DNA of 64,000 bases, from assembly GCF_001598815.1 (NCBI RefSeq), contig NZ_BCZQ01000021.1, forward strand, positions 1 through 64,000. The letters run 5' to 3'. Shown piece by piece: positions 25,641-33,638 of the stretch (the stretch's first letter is position 1; every line of letters starts with the position of its first letter). The notes under the pieces are model-generated. The model ran no database searches and was not told where the DNA came from. It saw only the letters and a program-made list of their open reading frames with translations. Source of the stretch: Sphingopyxis terrae subsp. terrae NBRC 15098 (GTDB taxonomy: Bacteria > Pseudomonadota > Alphaproteobacteria > Sphingomonadales > Sphingomonadaceae). The translations under genes were made by a program, and so were the position numbers.

Positions 25641-27332
25641 ATGATCGTCGCGGGAGAGGATAAAAGGCGGCGGCATCGTGGCAGCGGTTGGTGGGGCGAC
25701 AAGACCTTTGCCGACCTGTTCGTGGCCAATGCGGCCGCGCATCCGGACAGGCTCGCACTGGTCGATGCCCCCAATCGCGCCGACTTCGCTTTCGGCGATC
25801 CGCATCGGTTGACCTATGCCGAGCTAACGGCGGAGATCGATCGGCTCGCGGGCGCGCTCGTCGCGGCGGGGATCAGCAAGGATGATGTGCTGCTCGTCCA
25901 GCTTCCGAACATCAGCGAGTTCGTCGCGCTCTATTTTGCGGCGGCGAAGATCGGCGCGATCGTCAGCCCGGCGGCGGTGCAATATCGCAGCCATGAGCTG
26001 AAAGGCATGATCGGCGTGGTCGAACCCAAAGCCTTCGTCTGCGCGACGCAAATGAAGGGTTGCGATCATGTCGGCGTAGCGGCGCCGCTGCTTGACGGTA
26101 TCCGGCTGATGACCTTCGGCCCCACCCCGCCCGTCGGCGCGATCGACCTGTCGACCGCCAGCGGCGACGCCGAAGCTCTCGCAGCCCATGTCGCCGCCAA
26201 CCCGGTCGATGCCGACGACATCTTCACCATCTGCTGGACCTCGGGAACCACCGGCGTGCCCAAGGGCGTGCCGCGCAGCCATAACCACTGGATCGCGGTC
26301 GCAGGGGCAGGATACGAGGCGATGAAGGTCGGGCCGGGTGATGTCCTGCTCAACCCCTTCCCGCTCATCAATATGGCAAGCATCGGCGGCATCACCATGT
26401 GCTGGCTGACCAGCGCGGGCACGATGGTGCTGCATCATCCCTTCGATCCCGGCGTCTATTTGCAGCAGATCGCGACCGAGCGGCCGAGCCTGACGATCGC
26501 CCCGCCCGCGGTGCTCAACATGCTGCTGCAGAATGAGGCTTTGCTGGCGAGCGTCGATCTCTCCAGCCTGCGTGTCATCGCTTCGGGCTCGGCACCGCTC
26601 GCGCCTGCAATGGTGCGCGGTTTTCAGGAAAAGCTCGGCATCGTCATCGTCAACGTCTTCGGGTCGAACGAGGGGATGAGCTTCATCACCGGCGAGGGCG
26701 ACATGCCCGATCCCGACAAGCGCGCGAGCCTGTTCCCGCGCCGCGGCACCTATCGGCGCCCCTATGGCGAGGGCCGCGCGCCGAATATCGAAAGCCGCCT
26801 CGTCCCGCCCGGCGGCGGCGATCCGATCGAGGCGGACGGCATCTCGGGCGAACTTCAAATCCGCGGACCGACCTTGTTCGAGGGCTATCACAACGCGCCC
26901 GAGCGCACCGCCGAAGCCTTCACAGCCGACGGCTGGTTCCGCACCGGCGACCTGTTCGAAATTGCCGAAGGCGGCGATTTCTATCGCTTCGTCGGGCGCT
27001 GCAAGGATCTGATCATCCGCGGCGGCGTGAACATCTCGCCCGAGGAGATCGACCAGCTCTTGGGCGGCCATCCCTTGCTCGCCGAGGCTTGCTCCTTTTC
27101 GCTGCCCTGCGCGAAGATGGGCGAGCGGATCGGCCTCGCCTATGTCCCGCGCGGCGGCGTGGATGTGGGGCTGCCCGACGTAACCGACTATCTCCGCGAA
27201 AAGGACCTCGCGGTGTTCAAACTGCCCGAACGGCTGTTCCGCTTCGCCGCCTTGCCGCGCAACGTCACGAACAAGGTGATGCGCAGCGAAGTGCGCGAAA
27301 TGGCGCTCGCCACTCTCGAAAAGGAAGCCTGA
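25641..27332 (+). CDS. AMP-forming acyl-CoA ligase
   Basis: This is a 563-residue ANL-superfamily adenylating enzyme. P-loop TSGTTGVPKGVPRSHNHW, A5-type motif NVFGSNEGM, A7 GWFRTGDLFEI, hinge KDLIIRGGVNISPEEID and the C-terminal lysine region RNVTNKVMRSEVRE are all present, so it should be active. It converts a carboxylic acid to an acyl- or aroyl-CoA with ATP in the cytoplasm. It starts 2 bases after the oxygenase stop and is followed by a thiolase gene 1 base later. The series implies activation and chain shortening of a cleavage product of the oxygenase; the exact acid is unknown. Confidence 0.9.
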   Translation: MIVAGEDKRRRHRGSGWWGDKTFADLFVANAAAHPDRLALVDAPNRADFAFGDPHRLTYAELTAEIDRLAGALVAAGISKDDVLLVQLPNISEFVALYFAAAKIGAIVSPAAVQYRSHELKGMIGVVEPKAFVCATQMKGCDHVGVAAPLLDGIRLMTFGPTPPVGAIDLSTASGDAEALAAHVAANPVDADDIFTICWTSGTTGVPKGVPRSHNHWIAVAGAGYEAMKVGPGDVLLNPFPLINMASIGGITMCWLTSAGTMVLHHPFDPGVYLQQIATERPSLTIAPPAVLNMLLQNEALLASVDLSSLRVIASGSAPLAPAMVRGFQEKLGIVIVNVFGSNEGMSFITGEGDMPDPDKRASLFPRRGTYRRPYGEGRAPNIESRLVPPGGGDPIEADGISGELQIRGPTLFEGYHNAPERTAEAFTADGWFRTGDLFEIAEGGDFYRFVGRCKDLIIRGGVNISPEEIDQLLGGHPLLAEACSFSLPCAKMGERIGLAYVPRGGVDVGLPDVTDYLREKDLAVFKLPERLFRFAALPRNVTNKVMRSEVREMALATLEKEA

Positions 27333-27333
27333 C

Positions 27334-28563
27334 ATGGCAAAGGACGTCTTCATCCTCGGCGGCGCGCAAACCGACTTCGCGCGCAATCTCGAACGCGAGG
27401 GCGGCGGGTTGTTCGAGCTGTTCCGCGACGTTGCCGAAGCCGCGTTCGCCGCGACCGGTATCGAACCCCGCGAGGTCGAAACCGCGCACGTCGGCAATTT
27501 CGTCGGCGAACTGTTCGCGGGCCAAGGCCAGCTCGGCGGCTTCTTCGGCCATGTCCACCCCGACCTTGCGGGCATCCCGGCGTCGCGGCACGAGGCCGCC
27601 TGCGCCTCGGGCAGCATCGCGATCCTCGCCGCCGCGGCCGAGATCGAAGCCGAACGCTACGGCCTTGCGCTCGTGCTCGGGATCGAACTGATGCGCAACG
27701 TCCCCGGCCAGCGCGCCGCCGAATATCTCGGCGCCGCAGCCTGGGCCGGGCGCGAGGCGCAGGAGGCGCGCTACCTATGGCCGTATATGTTCGCGCGCGT
27801 CGCGGAGGAATATGACGAGCGTTTCGGGCTCGATCGCGCGCATCTGCGTGCCATTTCGGCCAATAATTTCGCCAATGCCAAGAAGAACCCCAACTCGCAG
27901 ACGCGGGGCTGGGCGGTGACCGACGATCATCTCGGCGAGAATGACGAGGTCAATCCGCTGATCGAAGGAAGCCTGCGCAAGTCCGACTGCGGACAGGTGA
28001 CCGACGGCGCTGCCGCCATCTTCCTCGCCTCGCGCGCGGTTGCTGAGGCTTATGCAAAGCGCCGCGGCATCCCGCTCGACAGCATCCCGCGCATCAAGGG
28101 CTGGGGCCACGCCACCGCCCCCCTGCTCTATTCGACCAAGGTCGCCGACAGTCGCGGCGGCGACTATGTCTTCCCCAGCGTGCGCAAGGCGATGATGGAC
28201 GCGCTGCGCCGCGCCGAGATGCCCGACATCTATGCGTGCGACGGGGTCGAGGTGCATGATTGCTTCTCGATCACCGAATATATGGCGATCGATCATTTCG
28301 GCATCACCAAGCCAGGCGAAAGCTGGCGCGCGGTCGAGGACGGGACAATTGCGCTCGGCGGCAAGCTGCCGGTCAATCCGTCGGGCGGGCTAATCGGGCT
28401 CGGCCATCCGGTCGGCGCGACGGGCGTACGGATGCTGCTCGACGGCTGGCGGCAGGTGACGGGCAATGCCGGCGACTATCAGGTCGAAGGCGCGCGCAAT
28501 TTCGCGACCTTCAACGTCGGCGGCAGCGCCACGACCGCAGTCAGCTTCGTCGTCGGCACCTGA
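27334..28563 (+). CDS. SCP2-type thiolase (acetyl-CoA acetyltransferase family)
   Basis: The 409-residue thiolase-fold protein has nucleophilic C90 (EAACASGS), the HDCFS motif typical of SCP2/archaeal-type thiolases (VEVHDCFSITEY), and the C-terminal GLIGLGHPVGATG element. As usual in this subgroup the final strand reads FNVGGSATTAV without the second catalytic Cys of classical thiolases. It would catalyse CoA-dependent cleavage of a 3-ketoacyl-CoA, or the reverse condensation. It lies between the ligase and the second thiolase with almost no intergenic space, so it is clearly part of the operon. Confidence 0.9.
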   Translation: MAKDVFILGGAQTDFARNLEREGGGLFELFRDVAEAAFAATGIEPREVETAHVGNFVGELFAGQGQLGGFFGHVHPDLAGIPASRHEAACASGSIAILAAAAEIEAERYGLALVLGIELMRNVPGQRAAEYLGAAAWAGREAQEARYLWPYMFARVAEEYDERFGLDRAHLRAISANNFANAKKNPNSQTRGWAVTDDHLGENDEVNPLIEGSLRKSDCGQVTDGAAAIFLASRAVAEAYAKRRGIPLDSIPRIKGWGHATAPLLYSTKVADSRGGDYVFPSVRKAMMDALRRAEMPDIYACDGVEVHDCFSITEYMAIDHFGITKPGESWRAVEDGTIALGGKLPVNPSGGLIGLGHPVGATGVRMLLDGWRQVTGNAGDYQVEGARNFATFNVGGSATTAVSFVVGT

Positions 28564-28564
28564 T

Positions 28565-29731
28565 TTGACCGACGTCTATATCCACGACGCGGTGCGGACA
28601 CCGCGCGGCAAGGCGCGGCCGGACGGCGGCCTTGCAAAGCTCAGCCCGCAGGAACTGGTTCGCCAGCAGATTGTAGCGCTGCGCGCGCGCGGCGGCGATG
28701 CGGCGGCCGCGCCCGACGCGCTGCTGCTCGGCTGCGTAACGCAGAGCGACACGCAGGGTGGCCACATCGCGCTGGTCGCCAAACTCCATGCCGGTCTGCC
28801 GCACGAAACCGCCGCGCACAGCATCAACAATTATTGCGCATCGGGACTTTCGGCGATCGGCCATGCGATTGCGAGGGTGGCGAGCGGCGAGATGAATTCG
28901 GTGCTCGCCGGCGGCGTCGAATCGATGAGCAGCGCGCCCTTTCTGGGCGACCGGGCGAGCTTCTACACCGCCGCGGACTTGCCGCCGCACGCCCGCTTCG
29001 TTCCGCCGGTTCTCGGCGCCGATCGGCTCGCGCATGCCGAAGGCATCGCGCGTGCCGACCTCGACGCGGTCGCCCTCCTGTCACAGCAGCGCGCGGTGGC
29101 GGCGGAGGACAGACCGGCGCTGCAACGCTCGCGCATCGACACCGGCGCGCTGTCGCGCGAGGAATGCCTGCGCCCGCAAACCAGCGCGGAGACCCTCGCC
29201 GACACACCGCCGGCCTTTGGCGACCTGCAGGATCAATATGCCGCGGCGCTCGGCGGCGTGCGCTTTGCGCCGCTGCACAGCATCGCCCACGCTCCGCCAA
29301 TCTGCGACGGCGCCGGCCTCGCGCTTCTCGGAACCGACGGGCTCGGCGACGCCCCGCGCGCGCGCGTCGTCGCCTTTGCCGAATGCGGCGGCGATCCGGC
29401 CGCGTCGCTGACCGCCGGCTTCGCCGCGATGGACAAGGTATTGGCACGCGCCGGACTGACGATCGACGCCATGGATCGCATCGAATTCATGGAAGCCTTC
29501 GCGGTCACCATCGCCAAATTCCTGCGCGATTATGATGTCGATCCGATGCGGGTGAATGTCGGCGGAGGCCATCTGGCAAAGGGACATCCGATGGGCGCCA
29601 GCGGCGCGATCCTGACATCGGCGCTGCTCGACGCGCTCGATGCGTGCGACGGGCGTTTGGGGCTCGTGGTCGTAACGGGCGCGATGGGGGTTGGCGCCGC
29701 CCTGATCGTGGAACGAATCGATCGCTCCTGA
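28565..29731 (+). CDS. Classical-type thiolase lacking two catalytic positions
   Basis: The 388-residue protein of the acetyl-CoA C-acyltransferase family has nucleophile C91 (NNYCASGLSAIGHA) and the active-site His H341 in KGHPMGASG. The expected NEAFA motif reads MEAFA (M309). The Cys normally 30 residues after the His is T371 (VVVTGAMGVGAAL). Loss of the acid-base Cys and the oxyanion Asn suggests altered chemistry or a structural role. TTG at 28565, directly after the previous stop (TGAT-TTG), is the only sensible start. It is the last gene of the oxygenase operon. Confidence 0.85.
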   Translation: MTDVYIHDAVRTPRGKARPDGGLAKLSPQELVRQQIVALRARGGDAAAAPDALLLGCVTQSDTQGGHIALVAKLHAGLPHETAAHSINNYCASGLSAIGHAIARVASGEMNSVLAGGVESMSSAPFLGDRASFYTAADLPPHARFVPPVLGADRLAHAEGIARADLDAVALLSQQRAVAAEDRPALQRSRIDTGALSREECLRPQTSAETLADTPPAFGDLQDQYAAALGGVRFAPLHSIAHAPPICDGAGLALLGTDGLGDAPRARVVAFAECGGDPAASLTAGFAAMDKVLARAGLTIDAMDRIEFMEAFAVTIAKFLRDYDVDPMRVNVGGGHLAKGHPMGASGAILTSALLDALDACDGRLGLVVVTGAMGVGAALIVERIDRS

Positions 29732-29781
29732 AGCAGCGGTGATGCGACGGCGAGCGCATAGGGACGCACGAATTACCTGTC

Positions 29782-29807
29782 TTGACAATATATGTAGGTA
29801 CCTACAT
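29782..29807 (+). promoter_or_regulatory. TTGACA promoter element with a perfect 16-bp palindromic operator
   Basis: TTGACA (29782-29787) is followed by the perfect palindrome ATGTAGGTACCTACAT (29792-29807), which covers the spacer and reaches the -10 region (weak CATTGA at a 17-base spacing, or TACATT at 15). The ATG of the hydrolase is only 10 bases beyond the palindrome. A MarR gene is the second gene of the operon and is the likely binder. Confidence 0.7.
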
Positions 29808-29816
29808 TGATGGCCG

Positions 29817-31025
29817 ATGATCGATGATCCTTCGGCCGCATTGACGGCTTCCATCCATGCCACGGCGAGCCGCCGATCCTTTCTTGCCGGAGCGCTTTCG
29901 GCCGTTGCGCTCGCGCCGCCAGCGCTCGCGCGCTCGCCCGCCGCCGAAAACCTCGACCGCTTCCTTGCGGACCAGAGGCGCAGCGGCGGGATGGCAGGCC
30001 TTGCCGTCGGCCTTGCGCGATCGGGCAAAGTGCTGCTGTCGCGAACCTGCGGCCATGCCGACATTGCCATGCGGCGGCCCGTCACCGTCGATTCGATGTT
30101 TCACCTCGCGTCGGTGACGAAAACGATTACCGCCACCGGGATCATGATGCTGGCGGAGGAGGGACGGCTGGATATCGACGCGCCGATCAACCGCTACCTC
30201 GACTTCGCGGTCGTTTCTCCGGCAGCGCCCGAGCAAAATATTACCGCGCGCCACCTTCTCATGCATATGTCGGGCATCTCGGATGCCACCTATTATGCGG
30301 TGGATTTCCGGACGCACGGCGACGATTCGCCGCTCGCACTCGGCGATTTCCTGGGCAGTTATCTGGTTCCCGGCGGAACGCACTATTCTGCGACCGGGAG
30401 CTTTTCCGGCGCGCCACCGGGACGGGCCTATGACTATTCCAACGTCGGCTATGGCCTGCTCGGCTATATCGGCACGCGCGTCGCCGGCGTCGATTTCAGG
30501 ACCTATCTGCAGCGCCGGCTGTTCAGCCCGCTCGGCATGGATCATCTGCCGTGGACCCTCGCCGATGTTCCGGCCGGGCTTCGCGTCACGCCCTATGAAA
30601 TCGACGCGCAGCGCCTTGTCCCTGTTGCGCCCGTCGGATTTCCCGATTGGCCTGCGGGCATGCTCCGCGCTTCGATCTCCGGCCTCATGCCCTTCGTCGC
30701 GGCGTCGGCAAATCACGGCCGCACCGGGTCTTGCCGGATGCTCACCGAAACCTCGATGGACGAGATGCTCCACATGCAAAAGCCGCCAGGTCTGCCGGCC
30801 TGGCTGACCGGTCAAGGGCTCGGCTGGATGGAATCCGAGGGCGAAGGCGCGCCGCGCATCAATCATTGGGGCGGCGATCCCGGCGTTTTCACGGCGGTCT
30901 ATGTCGATCCCGCGACGACGACCGGGATCGCAATCCTCACCAACGGCTCGGCGACCGCATCCAGCAAGGCTGCGATCAAGGCCATCGCGCGCAAACTGTT
31001 CACGCTCGGGAACGCGCTCTCATGA
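29817..31025 (+). CDS. Exported serine hydrolase, beta-lactamase/class C family
   Basis: The 402-residue protein has a twin-arginine-like export region (SRRSFLAGALSAVALAPPALA) at residues 18-38. The penicillin-binding fold shows the S99-x-x-K102 motif (ASVTKT), Y207-S-N209 (YDYSNVGYG) and HWGG in place of KTG. Class C-like family members are esterases, amidases or D-amino-acid peptidases more often than true beta-lactamases. The start codon has no Shine-Dalgarno sequence and lies about where transcription should begin, suggesting a leaderless message. It overlaps the marR stop-start by 4 bases and is probably regulated by that product. Confidence 0.88.
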   Translation: MIDDPSAALTASIHATASRRSFLAGALSAVALAPPALARSPAAENLDRFLADQRRSGGMAGLAVGLARSGKVLLSRTCGHADIAMRRPVTVDSMFHLASVTKTITATGIMMLAEEGRLDIDAPINRYLDFAVVSPAAPEQNITARHLLMHMSGISDATYYAVDFRTHGDDSPLALGDFLGSYLVPGGTHYSATGSFSGAPPGRAYDYSNVGYGLLGYIGTRVAGVDFRTYLQRRLFSPLGMDHLPWTLADVPAGLRVTPYEIDAQRLVPVAPVGFPDWPAGMLRASISGLMPFVAASANHGRTGSCRMLTETSMDEMLHMQKPPGLPAWLTGQGLGWMESEGEGAPRINHWGGDPGVFTAVYVDPATTTGIAILTNGSATASSKAAIKAIARKLFTLGNALS

Positions 31026-31513
31026 GCGAACAACCCGATTACAGCCGACTCGCCGGCGGCGCGGCACTGGGCGCCAGGCTGCGCCGGCTGTCCGAACGGA
31101 TCGATCGCGAGAGCGCTCAACTATATGCCGCATTCGGCATCGAATTCGAGCAGCGATGGTTCGGGATTCTCAATCAGATCATGCGCAACGGGCCGATGAC
31201 CGTAGGCGACATCGCGTCGGCGCTGCGTCTAACCCATGTCTCGATAAGCCAGGCGCGGCGTTCGCTGGAGGCCAAGGGCTTCGTCCACAGTCTCACCGAC
31301 GGCAAGGATGCGCGAAGACGTCCGATAGCGCTGACGCCGAAAGGCGAGGCGCTGACCAGAGAACTCGCCGGACTCTGGCAGGCGCTCAGCGACAGCGCCG
31401 CCGAACTCAATGCCGAAGCCGGCGATCTGATACCGCTCCTCGACCGTCTGGACGATGCGCTGGCGGAGCGCTCGCTTCTCGACCGCGCTTTGGCACATGC
31501 GGCGCGGCCTTGA
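31022..31513 (+). CDS. MarR-family transcriptional regulator
   Basis: The 163-residue winged-helix protein has the core PMTVGDIASALRLTHVSISQARRSLEAKGFVHSLTDGKDARRRPIALTPKGEAL, with the recognition helix and the D-x-R-x-R wing characteristic of MarR proteins. MarR dimers bind palindromes near promoters and are released by small ligands or oxidation; there is no Cys in the core to support redox sensing. Its gene overlaps the serine hydrolase gene (ATGA), and the 16-bp perfect palindrome at the operon promoter is the obvious operator. Confidence 0.9.
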   Translation: MSEQPDYSRLAGGAALGARLRRLSERIDRESAQLYAAFGIEFEQRWFGILNQIMRNGPMTVGDIASALRLTHVSISQARRSLEAKGFVHSLTDGKDARRRPIALTPKGEALTRELAGLWQALSDSAAELNAEAGDLIPLLDRLDDALAERSLLDRALAHAARP

Positions 31514-31593
31514 CCACGACGCCACGAAAGCTCCCGCCAATTGCAATATGTCGCTGGAACGGCGCACACTTGGAGAGCCGCCGTGGTCCGGCC

Positions 31594-31669
31594 TGGCAGG
31601 GGCAGCAGGATTCGAACCCGCGACCCTCGGTTTTGGAGACCGATGCTCTACCAGCTGAGCTATACCCCT
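31594..31669 (-). tRNA. tRNA-Trp (anticodon CCA)
   Basis: The minus strand folds as a full cloverleaf. Acceptor AGGGGTA pairs with TGCCCCT (one G-T pair), and anticodon stem TCGGT/ACCGA encloses loop CTCCAAA, anticodon CCA at 31634-31636. T-loop TTCGAAT, discriminator G and an encoded CCA are present. It lies 100 bases from a MITE-like element. Confidence 0.97.
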
Positions 31670-31768
31670 AGGCCGGAGTGCGCCCTTAGCCGTAACGAGG
31701 GGCCGCGCGCAAGGGGATTGCGCGCGGTGCCCCAACATTGTTGCCGCCCTTACCGCGGCGCAGGAACC

Positions 31769-31792
31769 CTAGGGTCAGGACCCATTGATTCC
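31769..31792 (+). repeat. Left terminal inverted repeat of the element
   Basis: This 24-bp sequence contains GGGTCAGGACCCATTGATT and is an exact inverted copy of the right end. It includes an internal GGGTCAGGACCC partial palindrome. Confidence 0.85.
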
Positions 31793-31945
31793 GCGATCGA
31801 GGTTTGAAGCGATTTTGCTCAGGGCGAGGAGAAAAGGCGAAGGAATATGAATATATTTCGAAACTTTTCGACGACGCCGTGGGCAAAATCGGTCAAATCC
31901 CGCAGGGACGCCGAAATGGCTTCGATCTCGGGCCCGCGCGGCCTT

Positions 31946-31966
31946 GCGGGTAGCGATGCTACCCGC
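31946..31966. repeat. Perfect internal hairpin of the element
   Basis: GCGGGTAGC (31946-31954) and GCTACCCGC (31958-31966) form a 9-bp perfect stem around GAT. It is off-centre within the element. It could be a folding element of a transcript or a relic of a former insertion site. Confidence 0.6.
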
Positions 31967-32014
31967 TGCACCCGCCCAGCCCCGATATCTTCGCCATTTC
32001 GACGCCTCGAACGT

Positions 32015-32038
32015 GGAATCAATGGGTCCTGACCCTAG
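32015..32038 (-). repeat. Right terminal inverted repeat of the element
   Basis: Exact reverse complement of the left end, terminating in CTAG. The DMT transporter start codon is 39 bases downstream, so the element may influence its transcription. Confidence 0.85.
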
Positions 32039-32076
32039 CTTGCAAAGCATCGGCAGGCTGATATGCGAAACGGCGC

Positions 32077-33009
32077 ATGAGCACCGCCCCGTCCCCCGAG
32101 GTTCCGCAGCATTATCTGGGCGGCATCGCGCTGCGGCTGCTCGCCATGCTCAGCCTCTCCCTGATGTTCGTGCTCGTAAAGCGGATCGACGCCGCGGGCA
32201 TCCATATCGTCGAGAGCCTGTTCTGGCGGCAGGCGATCGTGCTGCCGATGCTCGTCGGCTGGGCGCTGACGCGGGGCGGCCTTGCCATCTATCGCACCCA
32301 CCGGATCGGCACCCATGCGCGGCGAGCGATGATGGGGCTGACCGGCATGGCTCTCAACTTCGGCGGGATGATCTTTTTGCCCATGGCCGAGGCGACGACG
32401 ATAAACCTGTCGGTGCCGATCTTCGCGGTGATCTTTGCCGCGCTGTTCCTCGGCGAGCCGACGGGGTGGCAGCGGTGGAGCGCCGTGCTGGTCGGTTTCC
32501 TCGGCGTCCTGCTCGTCCTCAATCCGACGACGCTGATTGCGCAGGGCTTCACCGGCCATCACGGGCTCGGCACGCTGATCGCACTCGGCGGGGCGGTGAT
32601 GACCGCGCTGATCACCATCCAGGTCCGCGACCTCGCGCGGACCGAAAGTCCGATGACGATCGTCTTCTGGTTCAGCCTGATCTCAATGCTGCCGCTCGGT
32701 CTGGCGCTGCCTTTCGTGATGACCGCGCACGGCGCCGGCGAATGGGCGTTGCTGATCGGGCTCGGCCTGCTCGGCGCGGTGGTGCAATTGTCGCTGACCG
32801 GCGCGCTGCGCCTCGCGCCCGTCGCCGTGGTGACGCCGATGGATTATTCGAGCCTGCTGTGGTCGATTGCCTGCGGCTGGTTCTTCTTCGGCACTCTGCC
32901 CGCCGAGACGACCTGGGTCGGCGCGCCGCTGATCGTCGCGAGCGGGCTGTTCATCGCCTGGCGCGAGCATCGCCTGCATATCGAACGGATGAAGGATATC
33001 ACCGCATGA
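32077..33009 (+). CDS. DMT-family (EamA) transporter
   Basis: This 310-residue inner-membrane protein has about ten hydrophobic helices in two EamA repeats (about 15-145 and 165-295). Features include LFWRQAIVLPML, a conserved loop MAEATTINLSVPIFAVIFAALFLGEPTGWQRW and the second-half equivalent APVAVVTPMDYSSLLWSIACGWFFFGTLP. The drug/metabolite transporter superfamily exports metabolites, amino acids or nucleoside derivatives; specificity cannot be read here. It overlaps the GST gene by 4 bases. The MITE-like element lies directly upstream. Confidence 0.9.
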   Translation: MSTAPSPEVPQHYLGGIALRLLAMLSLSLMFVLVKRIDAAGIHIVESLFWRQAIVLPMLVGWALTRGGLAIYRTHRIGTHARRAMMGLTGMALNFGGMIFLPMAEATTINLSVPIFAVIFAALFLGEPTGWQRWSAVLVGFLGVLLVLNPTTLIAQGFTGHHGLGTLIALGGAVMTALITIQVRDLARTESPMTIVFWFSLISMLPLGLALPFVMTAHGAGEWALLIGLGLLGAVVQLSLTGALRLAPVAVVTPMDYSSLLWSIACGWFFFGTLPAETTWVGAPLIVASGLFIAWREHRLHIERMKDITA

Positions 33010-33638
33010 CCCCGCCGATCCTCTACCATTGCCCCGATGCCCGCTCGCTGCGCTGCCTGTGGGCGGTCGAAGAGGTCGGCGCAGACGTCGACCTGCGCGT
33101 CCTGCCCTTTCCGCCGCGCGCCTTTGCGCCCGAGTATCGCGCGGTCAATCCGCTGATGACGGTCCCGGGCTGGGTCGAAGGCGGACGGTTGATGACCGAA
33201 TCGGCGGCCATATGCGAACGCATCGTCGAGGGCAGCGCGCTCGAGGTGCGCCGCGACGAAGCCGATTATTGGGACTATCGCAACTGGCTGCACCGCAGCG
33301 ATGCCACGCTGACCTTCCCGCTCGCGATCATGATCCGCTACACGCGGGTCGAACCCGCCGAGCGCCGGCTCGCGCAGGCGGTCGACGATTACAAGGCCTT
33401 CTTCGGCGGTCGCGCCAAGAGCATCGAGGCGGCGCTCGCCGACGGGCGCGAATGGCTGGTCGCCGGGCGATTCACCGCCGCCGACATCGCCATCGGCTAT
33501 GCCGCATTCCTTGCGACGACGCTGGGCGCGGCCGACGTGCTGGGCGAAGCGACGGCCGACTGGCTGCATCGCTGCACTGCCCGCCCCGCCTTCCTTCGCG
33601 CCCGCGAACGCCAGCGCACCGACGCGCCGCAGCTATAG
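33006..33638 (+). CDS. Glutathione S-transferase family protein
   Basis: The 210-residue protein has an N-terminal thioredoxin-like domain (ILYHCPDARSLRCLWAVEEVG; NPLMTVPGWVEGGRLMTESAAICERI, with the cis-Pro in TVPGW and the glutathione-gamma-glutamyl contact in TESAAI). The helical C-terminal domain has the N-capping box FTAADIAIGYA. The first-strand residues YHCPDARS suggest Ser or Cys catalysis. The substrate is unknown. It is co-transcribed with the DMT transporter. Its stop codon shares a 6-bp CTATAG with the convergent acyl-CoA dehydrogenase stop. Confidence 0.88.
   Translation: MTPPILYHCPDARSLRCLWAVEEVGADVDLRVLPFPPRAFAPEYRAVNPLMTVPGWVEGGRLMTESAAICERIVEGSALEVRRDEADYWDYRNWLHRSDATLTFPLAIMIRYTRVEPAERRLAQAVDDYKAFFGGRAKSIEAALADGREWLVAGRFTAADIAIGYAAFLATTLGAADVLGEATADWLHRCTARPAFLRARERQRTDAPQL

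Larger units (their letters stand above)
31769..32038. mobile_element. MITE-like non-autonomous element with 24-bp perfect terminal inverted repeats
   Basis: Positions 31769-31792 are the exact reverse complement of 32015-32038; the outer part reads CTAGGGTCAGGACCC. Similarity continues inwards to about 34 bases with mismatches. The 270-bp interior has no transposase and only short frames with no family resemblance. Both ends show CTAG, so the target duplication may be TA or CTAG, as for IS630/mariner- or IS5-type transposases. An internal perfect hairpin lies at 31946-31966. It fills most of the gap between tRNA-Trp and the DMT transporter gene. Confidence 0.75.

Noticed and set aside
31847..32032. 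A 61-codon frame inside the MITE-like element as a small gene
   Set aside because: Its C terminus is simply the inverted repeat, the opposite strand is equally open, and no ribosome site or family resemblance was seen.
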